NCBI GenBank assembly: GCA_020349905.1
Contig: CP070702.1
Coordinates: 1,404,468 to 1,451,708, forward strand
Source of the DNA: Candidatus Eiseniibacteriota bacterium
GTDB taxonomy: Bacteria > Eisenbacteria > RBG-16-71-46 > JAFGJU01
Length of the DNA stretch: 47,241 bases
Direction: 5' to 3'
The position numbers and the translations under genes were made by a program. A model generated the notes under the pieces. The model made no database searches and was not told the DNA's origin. It saw only the letters and a program-made list of their open reading frames with translations. Shown here piece by piece: positions 24,461 to 33,686 of this stretch (position 1 is its first letter; each line of letters begins with the position of its first letter).

Positions 24461-26422
24461 ATGATCATAGGTGTCGACACAGGTGGCACCTTCACCGACT
24501 TCGTGTTCGTGGACGGTGGTCGCCTGAGAATACACAAGGTGCCGTCTACGCCTTCAAACCCCGCTTTGGCCGTGGGGCGAGGACTACGAGAGCTGCGGGC
24601 GCAGGGTAGGGTGCGGTTCTTCGCCTACGGAACCACGGTCGCCACCAACGCTCTCATCGAGCGGAAAGGAGCCCTCACTGCGCTCCTGACCACCCTGGGT
24701 TTTGAGGACGTAATCGAAATCGGAAGGCAGGCCCGGGAGAGAATATACGACCTGGGAATCACTGCTCCCGGTCCACCTGTACCGCGCGCGCTAAGGTTCG
24801 GCCTGAAGGAAAGGGTCTTCAGCGACGGTCGGGTGGAGAGTCGACTCTCCGCTTCTGCGGTTCGACGCCTCGCGAGGCTCCTCACGAAGAGAGGCGTCCG
24901 CTCAGTGGCCCTCTGTTTTCTAAACTCCTACGCTAACCCGGAGAACGAACTCGCTGCAAAGAAGCTCCTGGAAGCACATTTCGATCACGTCTCTACCTCG
25001 TTTGATATCTTGCCGGAGTATCGCGAGTACGAACGTTTCAGCACGACGTGCGTCAACGCCTACGTCGCCCCCCTCCTGAGTGAGCACATCGGAGACATAG
25101 AGGCACTTGTAAGAGATTCCAAGCTGTTCGTGATGCAGTCCAACGGGGGACTGGCTTCGGCGCGACAGGTTGAGCAACGGGCGGTGCACTCCATTCTATC
25201 GGGCCCGGCGGCGGGCGTACTTGGCGCCCTCAGGACTGCGAAGGCGGCGGGTTTCTCCAGGGTCATCACGCTGGACATGGGGGGCACTTCTACCGACGTC
25301 TCTCTGTGTGACGGACGACCGGGCACTCGTTCCGAGACGACCGTGGGAGGCAGTGCCATAAAGATACCGCTGGTTGATGTCCACACGGTGGGGGCAGGTG
25401 GGGGTTCCATCGCGTGGGTGGACAGGGGAGGGGCTCTCAGAGTGGGACCTCGGAGCGCGGGAGCAGATCCAGGTCCCGCGTGCTATGGAAAAGGACGCGA
25501 CGTCACCGTAACGGACGCCAACCTGGTCCTGGGAAGGCTGGTTCCCGAGTACTTCCTGGGCGGAAGGATGAAGCTTCACGAGGACAGGGCACGAGAGATG
25601 ATTCGGAAGCTGTCACAGAGGCTCGGTCTATCGATGGGTGAGACGGCGGAGGCGGTTCTGCGCGTCGCGAACGCCACGATGGTGCGGGCAGTGCGTGTGG
25701 TTTCGGTCGAGCGAGGTTACGACCCCGCGGATTTCACACTGGTCTGTTTTGGGGGAGCGGCTCCCTTGCACGCCGCTGACCTGGCAAGAGAACTCAACGT
25801 CCCGCGAGTTCTCGTACCGCTCAATCCCGGCGTCCTGTCTGCGCGGGGCCTTCTGGACTCGGATATCGTGCGTGACTATTCACGCACGGTGCTGCTGAGA
25901 ACCGAAGACGCGGACGAGGGGGTACTTGAGAAGTACTTCTACCGGATGGAGCGGGAGGCTCTGCACTTCTTGAGAAGAGAGGGAGTGGACGAAGAGGCTG
26001 CTCTCTTGGAACGGCACGTTGACGTTCGCTACGTGGGGCAATCCTACGAAATAACCGTGCGCTTCGACGGAAGATTCGAGAGAAGGTTTCATTCAGCGCA
26101 CCTCAAACTGTACGGACACGCTACGCCCGAGAGAGATACGGAGATAGTGAACATCAGGGTAAGGGCGGTGGGCAGGAGAGGGCACCCGCGCCTGCAGAAG
26201 CCGCGTGGCGGTCGAGGGAGCGCCGCGCCGCTCGGCCGGGTGGGCGCCGGTAACTCGAGACGTGCGGAACGCGCGTACCTCTACGAAAGGAAACAGCTCG
26301 TTCCGGGAACGAAGCTTTCGGGGCCCGCGCTGATTCTGGAGGAGAGCTCAACGACTCGTATACCTGACGACACACGTTGCAACGTAGACGAGTACGGAAA
26401 CCTCGTCCTCTCGCTGCGGTGA
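24461..26422 (+). CDS. Hydantoinase/oxoprolinase family protein, subunit A
   Basis: A 653-residue protein of the HyuA family. It begins with the phosphate-binding motif IGVDTGGTFTDFVFVDGG, then YGTTVATNALIERKG, MQSNGGLASARQ, SGPAAGVLGA, and a second ATPase motif LDMGGTSTDVSLC. ASKHA-type ATP binding drives hydrolysis of the cyclic amide substrate (N-methylhydantoin, hydantoin or 5-oxoproline, or acetone in carboxylases); the substrate is not determined. The family-typical C-terminal domain (RYVGQSYEITVRF) is present. The start follows GAGGGG. It is paired with HyuB 103 bp downstream. Confidence 0.9.
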   Translation: MIIGVDTGGTFTDFVFVDGGRLRIHKVPSTPSNPALAVGRGLRELRAQGRVRFFAYGTTVATNALIERKGALTALLTTLGFEDVIEIGRQARERIYDLGITAPGPPVPRALRFGLKERVFSDGRVESRLSASAVRRLARLLTKRGVRSVALCFLNSYANPENELAAKKLLEAHFDHVSTSFDILPEYREYERFSTTCVNAYVAPLLSEHIGDIEALVRDSKLFVMQSNGGLASARQVEQRAVHSILSGPAAGVLGALRTAKAAGFSRVITLDMGGTSTDVSLCDGRPGTRSETTVGGSAIKIPLVDVHTVGAGGGSIAWVDRGGALRVGPRSAGADPGPACYGKGRDVTVTDANLVLGRLVPEYFLGGRMKLHEDRAREMIRKLSQRLGLSMGETAEAVLRVANATMVRAVRVVSVERGYDPADFTLVCFGGAAPLHAADLARELNVPRVLVPLNPGVLSARGLLDSDIVRDYSRTVLLRTEDADEGVLEKYFYRMEREALHFLRREGVDEEAALLERHVDVRYVGQSYEITVRFDGRFERRFHSAHLKLYGHATPERDTEIVNIRVRAVGRRGHPRLQKPRGGRGSAAPLGRVGAGNSRRAERAYLYERKQLVPGTKLSGPALILEESSTTRIPDDTRCNVDEYGNLVLSLR

Positions 26423-26525
26423 GCGTGGTGAAGGGCGCACCTTTGAAGGCGACGCCGCTTGCCGGCAGGCGCATGTGGGATGCGTCGCGCGAGGGCTGCG
26501 AGGAAGAACGCTGCGGAAATGAACC

Positions 26526-28181
26526 ATGAAGCACGCTAGAACCAACGGCAGCAAGTCCACACGAAGAACGAAAGTGAGGCGCCGTCCGGCTGGAACCGGG
26601 CTCGGCGAAGCGATGTCAGGAATCTCGCTGGCAGAGCTCGACGTCTGCCACAATCTTCTTCGCTCCGTGGCCGAAGAGATGGGTGTCTCTCTCATGCGGA
26701 CCTCTTTCTCACCCAACATAAAGGAGAGGCGAGATTTTTCCTGCGCCGTCTTCGACGGAGCCGGAAGGATGGTCGTCCAGGGAGAGCACCTGCCCGTGCA
26801 CCTGGGTTCCATGCCCCTGTCGGTGCGGGCCGTTCTGGAGGCAATGGAGTTACGTGAAGGAGACACGGCCATCCTCAACGACCCTTATCAGGGCGGAACC
26901 CACCTGCCCGACATGACTCTCGTGAGCCCCGTGTGCGAGGGCCGCGCAATGCGTCCGCTTCTGTACGTGGCAAATCGCGCCCACCACGCTGACGTCGGGG
27001 GGATGACGCCCGGTTCGATGCCGGTTTCCGAAGACATCTTTCAGGAGGGGCTGAGGATTCCTCCTGTCCTCCTGGCGAGACGAGGCCGTATTCAGACGGA
27101 CGTCATGAGGCTTCTGCTGGCAAACGTCAGGACACCTCGCGAGAGGGAAGGAGACCTTCTTGCGCAACTCGCAGCCAACGAACTCGGCAGAAGACGCCTT
27201 CTCGAACTGGTTCACTCTCGTGGCCGCGGATGGATCCTTCAGGCGTGCAGCGCACTTCAAGTCTACGCGGAGCGCATCATGCGCGAGCTAATCCGCTCGA
27301 TGAAGACCGGCAGGTACAGCTTTACGGATTTTCTTGACGACGACGGAGTCACAGACGACCCGGTCAGGATCTCGTGCACTATCGAAACCAGGGGGAGTTC
27401 GGTGACACTGGATTTTGCGGGAACGTCTGCACAAACTCGAGGGTGTGTCAACGCCCCCTTTGCGGTCACACTTTCAGCCGCCATGTATACGTTCAGGACT
27501 CTCGTCGGCGGCGACGTTCCCTCCAACTTCGGCTCCATGGTGCCCATCCGGGTCGTTGCACCGGCGGGTACCGTCGTGAACGCTCTTCCGCCGGCTGCGG
27601 TGGCGGCCGGTAACGTGGAGACCTCTCAGCGGATCGTGGACGTCCTCTACGGAGCTCTGGCGAAGATTCCCGGGCTCAAGGTACCTGCCGCATCAAGCGG
27701 GACCATGAACAATGTCTCCATCGGAGGAACGAGGCCGGGGAGCGGGCAACATTTTGCGTACTACGAGACAGTTGCGGGTGGGATGGGAGCAAGACCCGGG
27801 CTCGACGGTCTCAGCGCGGTTCACACGCACATGACCAACACGATGAACACTCCTCTCGAAGTACTGGAGAGGGAATATCCGGTTCGGATGAGACGCTATG
27901 CCGTCAGGCGAAACTCGGGAGGCGGAGGGAGGTACAGGGGGGGAGACGGGCTCGTTCGAGAAATTGAGTTGATTGCAGATTGTGAGCTGTCTATCCTTTC
28001 TGATAGAAGAAGATACGCCCCGTACGGGCTTCGCGGCGGGTCCCCGGGAAGGAAGGGCCGGAACGTGCTCGTGCGAGGAGGAAGGCGGAGGTTACTTCCG
28101 TCTAAGGCCTCCGTGTCGGCGAGGAAGGGTGATATACTCACGATTGAAACCCCCGGAGGAGGAGGTTTCGGCAAGAAATAG
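26526..28181 (+). CDS. Hydantoinase B/oxoprolinase family protein, subunit B
   Basis: A 551-residue HyuB-family partner of the preceding gene. Typical motifs are AEEMGVSLMRTSFSPNIKER, FSCAVFD, GEHLPVHLGSMP, DPYQGGTHLPDM, NRAHHADVGGMTPGSMP and an Ala/Gly-rich end (TIETPGGGGFGKK). Together A and B form a heteromeric ATP-dependent cyclic amidohydrolase. The first 29 residues are basic and low-complexity, and family members normally begin near the ATG at 26613 (MSGISLAELD), so the shorter start is quite possible; neither has a good ribosome site. Confidence 0.9.
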   Translation: MKHARTNGSKSTRRTKVRRRPAGTGLGEAMSGISLAELDVCHNLLRSVAEEMGVSLMRTSFSPNIKERRDFSCAVFDGAGRMVVQGEHLPVHLGSMPLSVRAVLEAMELREGDTAILNDPYQGGTHLPDMTLVSPVCEGRAMRPLLYVANRAHHADVGGMTPGSMPVSEDIFQEGLRIPPVLLARRGRIQTDVMRLLLANVRTPREREGDLLAQLAANELGRRRLLELVHSRGRGWILQACSALQVYAERIMRELIRSMKTGRYSFTDFLDDDGVTDDPVRISCTIETRGSSVTLDFAGTSAQTRGCVNAPFAVTLSAAMYTFRTLVGGDVPSNFGSMVPIRVVAPAGTVVNALPPAAVAAGNVETSQRIVDVLYGALAKIPGLKVPAASSGTMNNVSIGGTRPGSGQHFAYYETVAGGMGARPGLDGLSAVHTHMTNTMNTPLEVLEREYPVRMRRYAVRRNSGGGGRYRGGDGLVREIELIADCELSILSDRRRYAPYGLRGGSPGRKGRNVLVRGGRRRLLPSKASVSARKGDILTIETPGGGGFGKK

Positions 28182-28299
28182 GGGACGGGCCGCTTTTCCC
28201 GGCGGCTCACGAGGCGGCCTCAGTGACGTCCCAATGTGACCGTCTTGCCGTGAACGGCGTTCCCGCGGCCCATCACACCTTGGCCTGGAGGTAATGCGC

Positions 28300-29598
28300 A
28301 TGAGTATCTCAAGAGTTTCTGGTCTTCTTCTTCTCGCCGTGACGGGACTCGCGACGTCGTGCCTGTTGCCGAACGCGTGGGCGGAGACACCGGTGTTTGT
28401 GGCAAAAGGTGTTCCGGACAGCCTGTTCTCCGCGGACCCCTCGCTCAAGAAAGTGACGGAGCTTCAGGAGATAGTCTCGGGAGCGCCTGACAGCTCGCTA
28501 ATCATCATCGAAGGCCATCACTGGCTGAAGCCGCAGGTCTACAATGAGAGAACGTGCGGCAACTGTGAGGATCCCGCGACTGAGGTCACGGCCACGGTTG
28601 GACTGCTCGTGACGGGTAAGGGGAAGCGGCTCGTAGGCCTTTCACCTGAAGAGAGCGTCGTGCACACGAATTCCGGGTACGGAATATTGTTTGAGGACTG
28701 TGAAGGCTGCGCCGTTGAGAGTCTCACTGTGACGGACGGAGTCCGAGACAGTGACGCAAACGCTACCGACGCCGGGATTGTCATAAAGGGTGGCTCTGTT
28801 CACGTGGTCCACAATCGGATCGTTGACAACATAGGGGATCCGGAAACCGTCAGAAAGACGGTAGTGGGTGTGATGGGAATCACCGCGAGGGAGAAGTGCG
28901 ACATCGAGCTTCTCTCTAACGAGATTATCAGAAACTCGTGGGACGGAATCGCACTCTACCGTGACGTGATTGCGAGAGTGGACGAGAATTTCATCGACGG
29001 GGTGGACCTGGCCAGGGGCGACGAGATAGGAGGGGGCAGGGGCGTGGGAATAGGTCTCACGTGGAACGCAAAGGCGGCATTGAAAGACAACGTCGTGAGA
29101 CGCTATTGGAAGGGGATAGGCATCTTCGTGGACGCCAACGCCCTGGTCGTTCAGAACATCGTGGAGGACGTGGCAACGTGGGGGATTTCACTGTGGGACG
29201 CGGGTAAGGGAGCGCCCTTTGCGATGATTCTGGGAAACGTCGTGTTTCGCACGGGTGCCTGCGGCATTGCTGTCACGAGGGGAGGAGAGAGGCCCGGTGA
29301 CGGGGGGTTGGTTGTAAAGAACCTGGTTGCCATGAGCGGGCAGGATCCGAAGTACGACAGCGGGGAACCATACTGTTCCCAGCGGGCACTGGCGTTGCAC
29401 AGCGTACCCGAGAAGTTTCAGGTGAACACGAACTGGTTCTACGCAAACAGAGAGCCGGGCGGCAAGGAAGGTTCGGAAGACCTCTCCAAGGAGGACTTCC
29501 TGAAAGGGATCGCCATCCTGGAGACACAGCTCAGGGGCGCCGCGATATTCGGCGAAACAGAAGTTTTGAAGTGGCTTGATTCGCTGAGGAAGGAGTAA
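28300..29598 (+). CDS. Exported right-handed beta-helix protein
   Basis: A 432-residue exported protein. The signal peptide ends around PNAWA. Repeats of 22-26 residues with Asn/Asp turns (GYGILFEDCEGC, HNRIVDNIGD, LLSNEIIRNSWDGIALY, ENFIDGVD, LKDNVVRRYWKGIGIFVDAN) indicate the parallel beta-helix fold (NosD/pectate-lyase-like), often used for carbohydrate binding or cleavage; no catalytic set is visible. Two CxxC-type pairs (CGNC, CEGC) may be disulfides. The ATG at 28300 has GGAGGT at a better distance (7 nt) than the one at 28294. It lies 118 bp after hyuB. Confidence 0.8.
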   Translation: MSISRVSGLLLLAVTGLATSCLLPNAWAETPVFVAKGVPDSLFSADPSLKKVTELQEIVSGAPDSSLIIIEGHHWLKPQVYNERTCGNCEDPATEVTATVGLLVTGKGKRLVGLSPEESVVHTNSGYGILFEDCEGCAVESLTVTDGVRDSDANATDAGIVIKGGSVHVVHNRIVDNIGDPETVRKTVVGVMGITAREKCDIELLSNEIIRNSWDGIALYRDVIARVDENFIDGVDLARGDEIGGGRGVGIGLTWNAKAALKDNVVRRYWKGIGIFVDANALVVQNIVEDVATWGISLWDAGKGAPFAMILGNVVFRTGACGIAVTRGGERPGDGGLVVKNLVAMSGQDPKYDSGEPYCSQRALALHSVPEKFQVNTNWFYANREPGGKEGSEDLSKEDFLKGIAILETQLRGAAIFGETEVLKWLDSLRKE

Positions 29599-29623
29599 GT
29601 GTCTCGGAAGCGTGGGGCGACGT

Positions 29624-29662
29624 CGCCTGCATCTGCTCGCGGCCGCGCCTGCATCCGCTCGC
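29624..29662. repeat. 22-bp-period direct repeat, two units
   Basis: CGCCTGCATCTGCTCGC (29624-29640) recurs with one change at 29646-29662, and a third, weaker echo (CATCTGCCC then TTCGCTCGC) follows to about 29682. It lies in the leader of the ornithine aminotransferase-like gene. Confidence 0.55.
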
Positions 29663-29713
29663 ATCTGCCCACGTTCGCTCGCAGGGTATTTTCGAAGTGG
29701 AAGGAGAGCCCCG

Positions 29714-30919
29714 ATGATGACCGACACCTCGCACCTCATCCAACTAGCTGAAAGATATTCCGCTCGCAACTATCACCCGTTGCCCGTAGTGATATCCGAG
29801 GCCGAGGGGGTCTGGGTCTGGGACGTCGAGGGGAAGAAATACATGGACATGTTGAGTTCCTACTCGGCTCTGAATCAGGGTCATGGGCATCCCCGAATCG
29901 TTGGGGCACTCGTGGAACAAGCGAAGAAGCTGACTCTCACTTCGCGCGCGTTTCACAACGACGTCTTCGGTCCCTTCTGCGAGCTTCTCTGCAAGACCAG
30001 CGGCCAGGAACAGGCGTTGCTCATGAACACTGGCGCAGAGGCGGTGGAGACGGCTGTCAAGGCTTGCAGGAAATGGGGGCACAAGCGGAAGGGCATTCCG
30101 GACGGGAAGGCGGAAATCATAGTCTGCGAGAACAACTTCCACGGCCGCACCACCACGGTCATAAGTTTCTCCTCGGAGGCCCAGTATCGAGACGGCTTCG
30201 GGCCTTTGAGTCCCGGATTCAAGATAATACCGTACGATGACCTGGACGCCTTGAGAGGCGCCATCACTCCCAACACCGCGGGCTTTCTGGTCGAGCCGAT
30301 TCAGGGGGAGGCGGGCATAATCGTCCCTTCGGAAGGATACCTTACTGGAGCCAGAGAAATCTGCCGGGAGAACAGAGTGCTTCTCATGCTCGACGAGATA
30401 CAGACCGGACTCGGCCGAACGGGAAGGCTCTACTGCTACCAATACGAAAAGGCCGAACCGGACATTTTGATAGTGGGCAAGGCGCTGGGGGGCGGGTGTT
30501 ATCCCGTCTCTGCCATCCTGAGCTCCGAGGAGATAATGAGCGTCTTCACTCCGGGAGACCACGGCAGTACGTTCGGAGGAAATCCGCTGGCCTGTGCCGT
30601 GGGGATTGCCTCGCTCAACGTCATCCTGGAAGAGAGGCTCGCGGATAAGGCAGCGGAACACGGGACGTACTTCAGAGAGCGTCTGCTGGCTTCGAAATCA
30701 CGTCACGTAAAAGAGGTCAGGGGCAGGGGACTTCTCCTCGGCGTCTACGTTCACGAGTCCAGCGGAACGGCAAGGCCGTTCTGCGAGGCCTTGATGAAGG
30801 AAGGAATCCTGGCCAAGGAAACGCACGGCCAGGTGATAAGGTTTGCCCCGCCTCTCACCATAGAGCGCAAGGAGCTGGATTGGGCTCTCGAGAAGATAGA
30901 GAAGGTACTGGCTTCCTAG
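29714..30919 (+). CDS. rocD: Ornithine aminotransferase-like class III aminotransferase
   Basis: A 401-residue PLP enzyme. Motifs in order are AERYSARNYHPLPVVISEAEG (first 20 or so family-typical residues), MLSSYSALNQGHGHP, LLMNTGAEAVETAVK, NNFHGRTT, EPIQGEAGI, LDEIQTGLGRTG and the PLP lysine K256 in VGKALGGG. The NYHPLPVV start and SYSALNQGH are typical of ornithine-oxo-acid transaminase, which links ornithine to glutamate semialdehyde and so to proline or glutamate. The frame is open to 29612 (GTG), but AGGAGA lies 6 nt before the ATG at 29714. Confidence 0.88.
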   Translation: MMTDTSHLIQLAERYSARNYHPLPVVISEAEGVWVWDVEGKKYMDMLSSYSALNQGHGHPRIVGALVEQAKKLTLTSRAFHNDVFGPFCELLCKTSGQEQALLMNTGAEAVETAVKACRKWGHKRKGIPDGKAEIIVCENNFHGRTTTVISFSSEAQYRDGFGPLSPGFKIIPYDDLDALRGAITPNTAGFLVEPIQGEAGIIVPSEGYLTGAREICRENRVLLMLDEIQTGLGRTGRLYCYQYEKAEPDILIVGKALGGGCYPVSAILSSEEIMSVFTPGDHGSTFGGNPLACAVGIASLNVILEERLADKAAEHGTYFRERLLASKSRHVKEVRGRGLLLGVYVHESSGTARPFCEALMKEGILAKETHGQVIRFAPPLTIERKELDWALEKIEKVLAS

Positions 30920-30954
30920 CAAAACGCGCTGTCGCTGCAAAACGGACTGCCGTC
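30919..30954. repeat. 18-bp direct repeat, two units
   Basis: GCAAAACGCGCTGTCGCT (30919-30936) is followed at once by GCAAAACGGACTGCCGTC (30937-30954), 13 of 18 positions alike. The first base is the last base of the preceding stop codon. Confidence 0.5.
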
Positions 30955-30992
30955 CAGGGCTCGCGGTAGCTCTCCCCGTTGACTCGGCCCGC

Positions 30993-31289
30993 CTAGACCT
31001 CGTTTACCAGTTTAAGAAAGCGCTTGTAGGGCAGCGCGGTCCAGCTCTCCGCCTGGATGGCTCCGGATGCCAGGGTCAGCATGGACACCTTGGCAGCCAC
31101 CTCCTCGTTCGGCGCCTCGTATATGTCCAGAAAGTCGTAGGGCCCCAGAAGAGCGTAGTGGCATATCCACTTCACGTCCGGACATTTCTCCTCGATGGTC
31201 TTCTTCCACTGTTTGCCTATGGCTTCGCGCGCCTTCAGGCTCTTGGTGATTTCCGGCGAGAGCTTGGTCATGAGAACGTACGTGGCCAC
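30993..31289 (-). CDS. GYD-domain protein
   Basis: A 98-residue protein of the GYD family (PF08734 type), a ferredoxin-like alpha/beta fold. Visible motifs are TYVLMTKLSPE, a middle helix, and YALLGPYDFLDIYEAP, where GPYD corresponds to the name-giving GYD. The biochemical role is unknown across the family. It begins with GTG behind AGGAGG, 6 nt away. It is transcribed in the same direction as the upstream aldo/keto reductase gene, which ends 98 bp before it. Confidence 0.85.
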   Translation of the reverse strand: MATYVLMTKLSPEITKSLKAREAIGKQWKKTIEEKCPDVKWICHYALLGPYDFLDIYEAPNEEVAAKVSMLTLASGAIQAESWTALPYKRFLKLVNEV

Positions 31290-31387
31290 GACGTGCCTCC
31301 TTTCTCAGGGAATCGATTTACCTCTTATCGGCGTGCGCCGGAATCTCCGATTCCGGACATCGCAGATGTCTGAGAGAGACCAGCTCA

Positions 31388-32602
31388 TCAGACCGCCTCC
31401 AGGCCGGAGTGAATACCGACCAGCCTGGTTCTAATGTCTTCAAGTTCGGACTCCTTGCCGACCGTGCCGGTTGCCTTAAGGCCCGAAGCGACAGCAAAGA
31501 GCGGTCGAAGCTCCTGGGAACTCACGTCGAACGTTCCGTGAAGCTCCATCATCCACAGGATGAGGGCGTCCACGATTTCTCTTCCGGCGTCTTCCGAGCG
31601 GACCTCGGTAATGGGAGTCGTAGCGAGAGACGCAATCTGTTCCTTCTTGTAGGTCTCCTTTTCGTCCTCGGTCTCCTTCAGGATGGCGGCAATCTCTTCG
31701 ATGACTCCGGAAGAGAGCGGGGAGTCGAAGGCCGCGGCGTTCTCCTCCACCTGGGACGTCGTCTTGGCGCCCACGAGTGAGACCGAAACCGCGGGATTGG
31801 AGAGAGTCCAGGCCACCGCGAGTTGAGCGAGAGTGCGCCCGGAATCGGAGGCAGGTTTGCGCAATCGTTCCACGCACCTCAGATTGATTTCGAAGATCTT
31901 TCCCTGGAACGGTGCGTCAACGGCCCGCAAATCTGAGAGCGGGAACGTGCTCTCCCTCGTGTACTTACCCGTGAGGAGTCCTCTTCCGAGAGGGCTGTAA
32001 GCCAACACGCCGATGTCGCTTTCCAGGCAGAACGGGAAGAGCTCCTTCTCGCTCTGCCTCTGTATCATGCTGTACTCGGGCTGAAGGGTGGTCACGGGGC
32101 CGTACTCCATGTATTCTCCAATGTCTTTCACGTTCATGTTGGAGAGACCGATGTGTCTTATCTTACCCTGCTCCTTGAGTTCCATCAGGGTGGACATCGT
32201 CTCCTTGACCGGCGTGGAGTGGTCCGGGGCGTGAATCTGATAAAGGTCCACATAGTCGGTTCTGAGCCGACTCAGACTTGCTTCGATGGCCTCCAGTATG
32301 TGCTTATGGCTCGTGTCGAGTCGCGGCGGGGAACCCTTCTTCTTGACCCCCGCCACCTTCGTGGCGACGAGCACTTTCTTTCGCTCTGCTCCGAGAGCCT
32401 TAGCGAGCACCTCTTCCGAATGACCGCCTCCGTAAACGTCCGCGGTATCGAAGAAGTTGATGCCGCAATCGAGCGCCTTTCTGATGGCCTTCACAGACTC
32501 GCCGTCGTCGACAGGACCCCAATCGGTGCCGCCTATCGCCCAACAGCCGAAGCCGATTCTGGAGGCCTTCAAGTCTGATTTGCCGAGCTGAACAAATTGC
32601 AT
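31388..32602 (-). CDS. Aldo/keto reductase with C-terminal extension
   Basis: A 404-residue protein. The first 310 residues form a normal AKR barrel with the catalytic tetrad D52, Y57 (FDTADVYGGGHSEEV), K82 (LVATKVAG) and H124 (LYQIHAPD), and the cofactor loop LVGAKTTSQVEENAAAF. It reduces aldehydes or ketones with NAD(P)H, substrate unknown. About 93 residues follow the barrel (EDEKETYKKEQIASLATT to HSGLEAV), a helical tail not usual for this family. The ATG at 32602 has GGAGGAG 6 nt upstream; the frame continues to 32623. Confidence 0.9.
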   Translation of the reverse strand: MQFVQLGKSDLKASRIGFGCWAIGGTDWGPVDDGESVKAIRKALDCGINFFDTADVYGGGHSEEVLAKALGAERKKVLVATKVAGVKKKGSPPRLDTSHKHILEAIEASLSRLRTDYVDLYQIHAPDHSTPVKETMSTLMELKEQGKIRHIGLSNMNVKDIGEYMEYGPVTTLQPEYSMIQRQSEKELFPFCLESDIGVLAYSPLGRGLLTGKYTRESTFPLSDLRAVDAPFQGKIFEINLRCVERLRKPASDSGRTLAQLAVAWTLSNPAVSVSLVGAKTTSQVEENAAAFDSPLSSGVIEEIAAILKETEDEKETYKKEQIASLATTPITEVRSEDAGREIVDALILWMMELHGTFDVSSQELRPLFAVASGLKATGTVGKESELEDIRTRLVGIHSGLEAV

Positions 32603-32649
32603 AGCGTCTCCTCCGCGCGTCACAAGAACGATAATTCAAGAGAAAAGCT

Positions 32650-32677
32650 TTGCGCAAGGGTGTTTTTCTGTTAGATT
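32650..32677 (+). promoter_or_regulatory. Candidate promoter for the TauE/SafE gene
   Basis: TTGCGC (32650-32655), a 16-bp spacer and TAGATT (32672-32677). The start near 32684 gives a short leader of about 32 nt. TTGCGCAA is palindromic and could also serve the divergent aldo/keto reductase gene. Confidence 0.4.
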
Positions 32678-32715
32678 TGGCTGGCCGGCGCGGGCTTTAA
32701 GATTCCAGGGTTAAC

Positions 32716-33531
32716 ATGATAGAGATCCAGTTCTGGCACTACGCTCTGTTCGGGGTATTCGCGGGCTGCTACGCCACCATCGTCGGGTTGGGTGGAGGTT
32801 TTCTGGTAGTGCCCGCCCTCGTCCTGTTCGCAGGCTTCACACCACAGCAGGCCGTGGCGACCTCGCTGGTCGTCGTTTTCGCCAACGCGGCCTCCGGCAA
32901 CGTCTCCTATCTCAGACAGAAGAGGGTCGACATAGCCACCGGCTGGCGTTTCGGCCTGGCCAGCATCCCCGGCTCGCTCGTGGGAGTCCAGATATCGACG
33001 TACTTCACGAGCGCGGTGTTCAACGTCGTGTTTGGCGTGCTTCTTGTGGCAGCCTCCCTGTTCTTGATGGTGAAGCCGGGAAAGGCGGTTCGCTCATCGG
33101 AGACAGACGGCCTTCCGAGGGCGGGGCTCACGTGCCGAAGACTCGTGGACTGCTGGGGAGGCGTTCACGAATACTCCTTCAACATGAAGACGGGGCTCCT
33201 TCTGAGCTTCTTCGCAGGGATCATCTCCGCCCTGTTCGGCGTGGGCGGCGGAATCGTCTACGTGCCGGCCCTCATCCTACTTTTTGGCTTTCCTCCTCAC
33301 ATCGCCACGGCGACCTCTTTTTTCGTGCTTCTCATTTCTTCGCTGGCGGGAGCCGTATTTCACGGACTCTACCTGCATCCCGTGTATTCGGCCGGCTTCT
33401 CAATCGCAGTGGGGGCGGTCATTGGAGCTCAGATCGGAGCCGCCGTATCCCGAAGTATGAAGGCTCCTCTCCTCGTGAGGCTGTTCGCGGGGGCCCTGCT
33501 CCTGGTGGGCCTCAGGCTCGTCCTTGGCTAG
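32716..33531 (+). CDS. TauE/SafE-family membrane exporter
   Basis: A 271-residue membrane protein of the sulfite-exporter TauE/SafE family, with two repeated halves of about four helices each. The signature GLGGGFLVVPAL in the first half is matched by GVGGGIVYVPAL in the second, as the family requires. A hydrophilic segment with two Cys (about 120-150) links the halves and lies in the cytoplasm or periplasm. Substrates in the family are small sulfur-containing or organic anions; none can be assigned here. The ATG follows AGGG. Confidence 0.85.
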   Translation: MIEIQFWHYALFGVFAGCYATIVGLGGGFLVVPALVLFAGFTPQQAVATSLVVVFANAASGNVSYLRQKRVDIATGWRFGLASIPGSLVGVQISTYFTSAVFNVVFGVLLVAASLFLMVKPGKAVRSSETDGLPRAGLTCRRLVDCWGGVHEYSFNMKTGLLLSFFAGIISALFGVGGGIVYVPALILLFGFPPHIATATSFFVLLISSLAGAVFHGLYLHPVYSAGFSIAVGAVIGAQIGAAVSRSMKAPLLVRLFAGALLLVGLRLVLG

Positions 33532-33625
33532 AGAGGGCGAGCGAAGCTGCGGAGGCGAAGGGGCGAGAGTTGCGGGCTCGCGACGGAGCGCTCTTGACGT
33601 CTCGACTGGCTGCCCGCATAAGGCG

Positions 33626-33654
33626 TTGAAGCACCGGCTCGAATCCGCTAGACT
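33626..33654 (+). promoter_or_regulatory. Candidate promoter for the rhomboid/trpB gene group
   Basis: TTGAAG (33626-33631), a 17-bp spacer and TAGACT (33649-33654); the start near 33661 gives a 26-nt leader to the rhomboid TTG. Confidence 0.4.
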
Positions 33655-33686
33655 GTCTGTGTTTTGGGAAGAAAGGTGGAAGCGAA

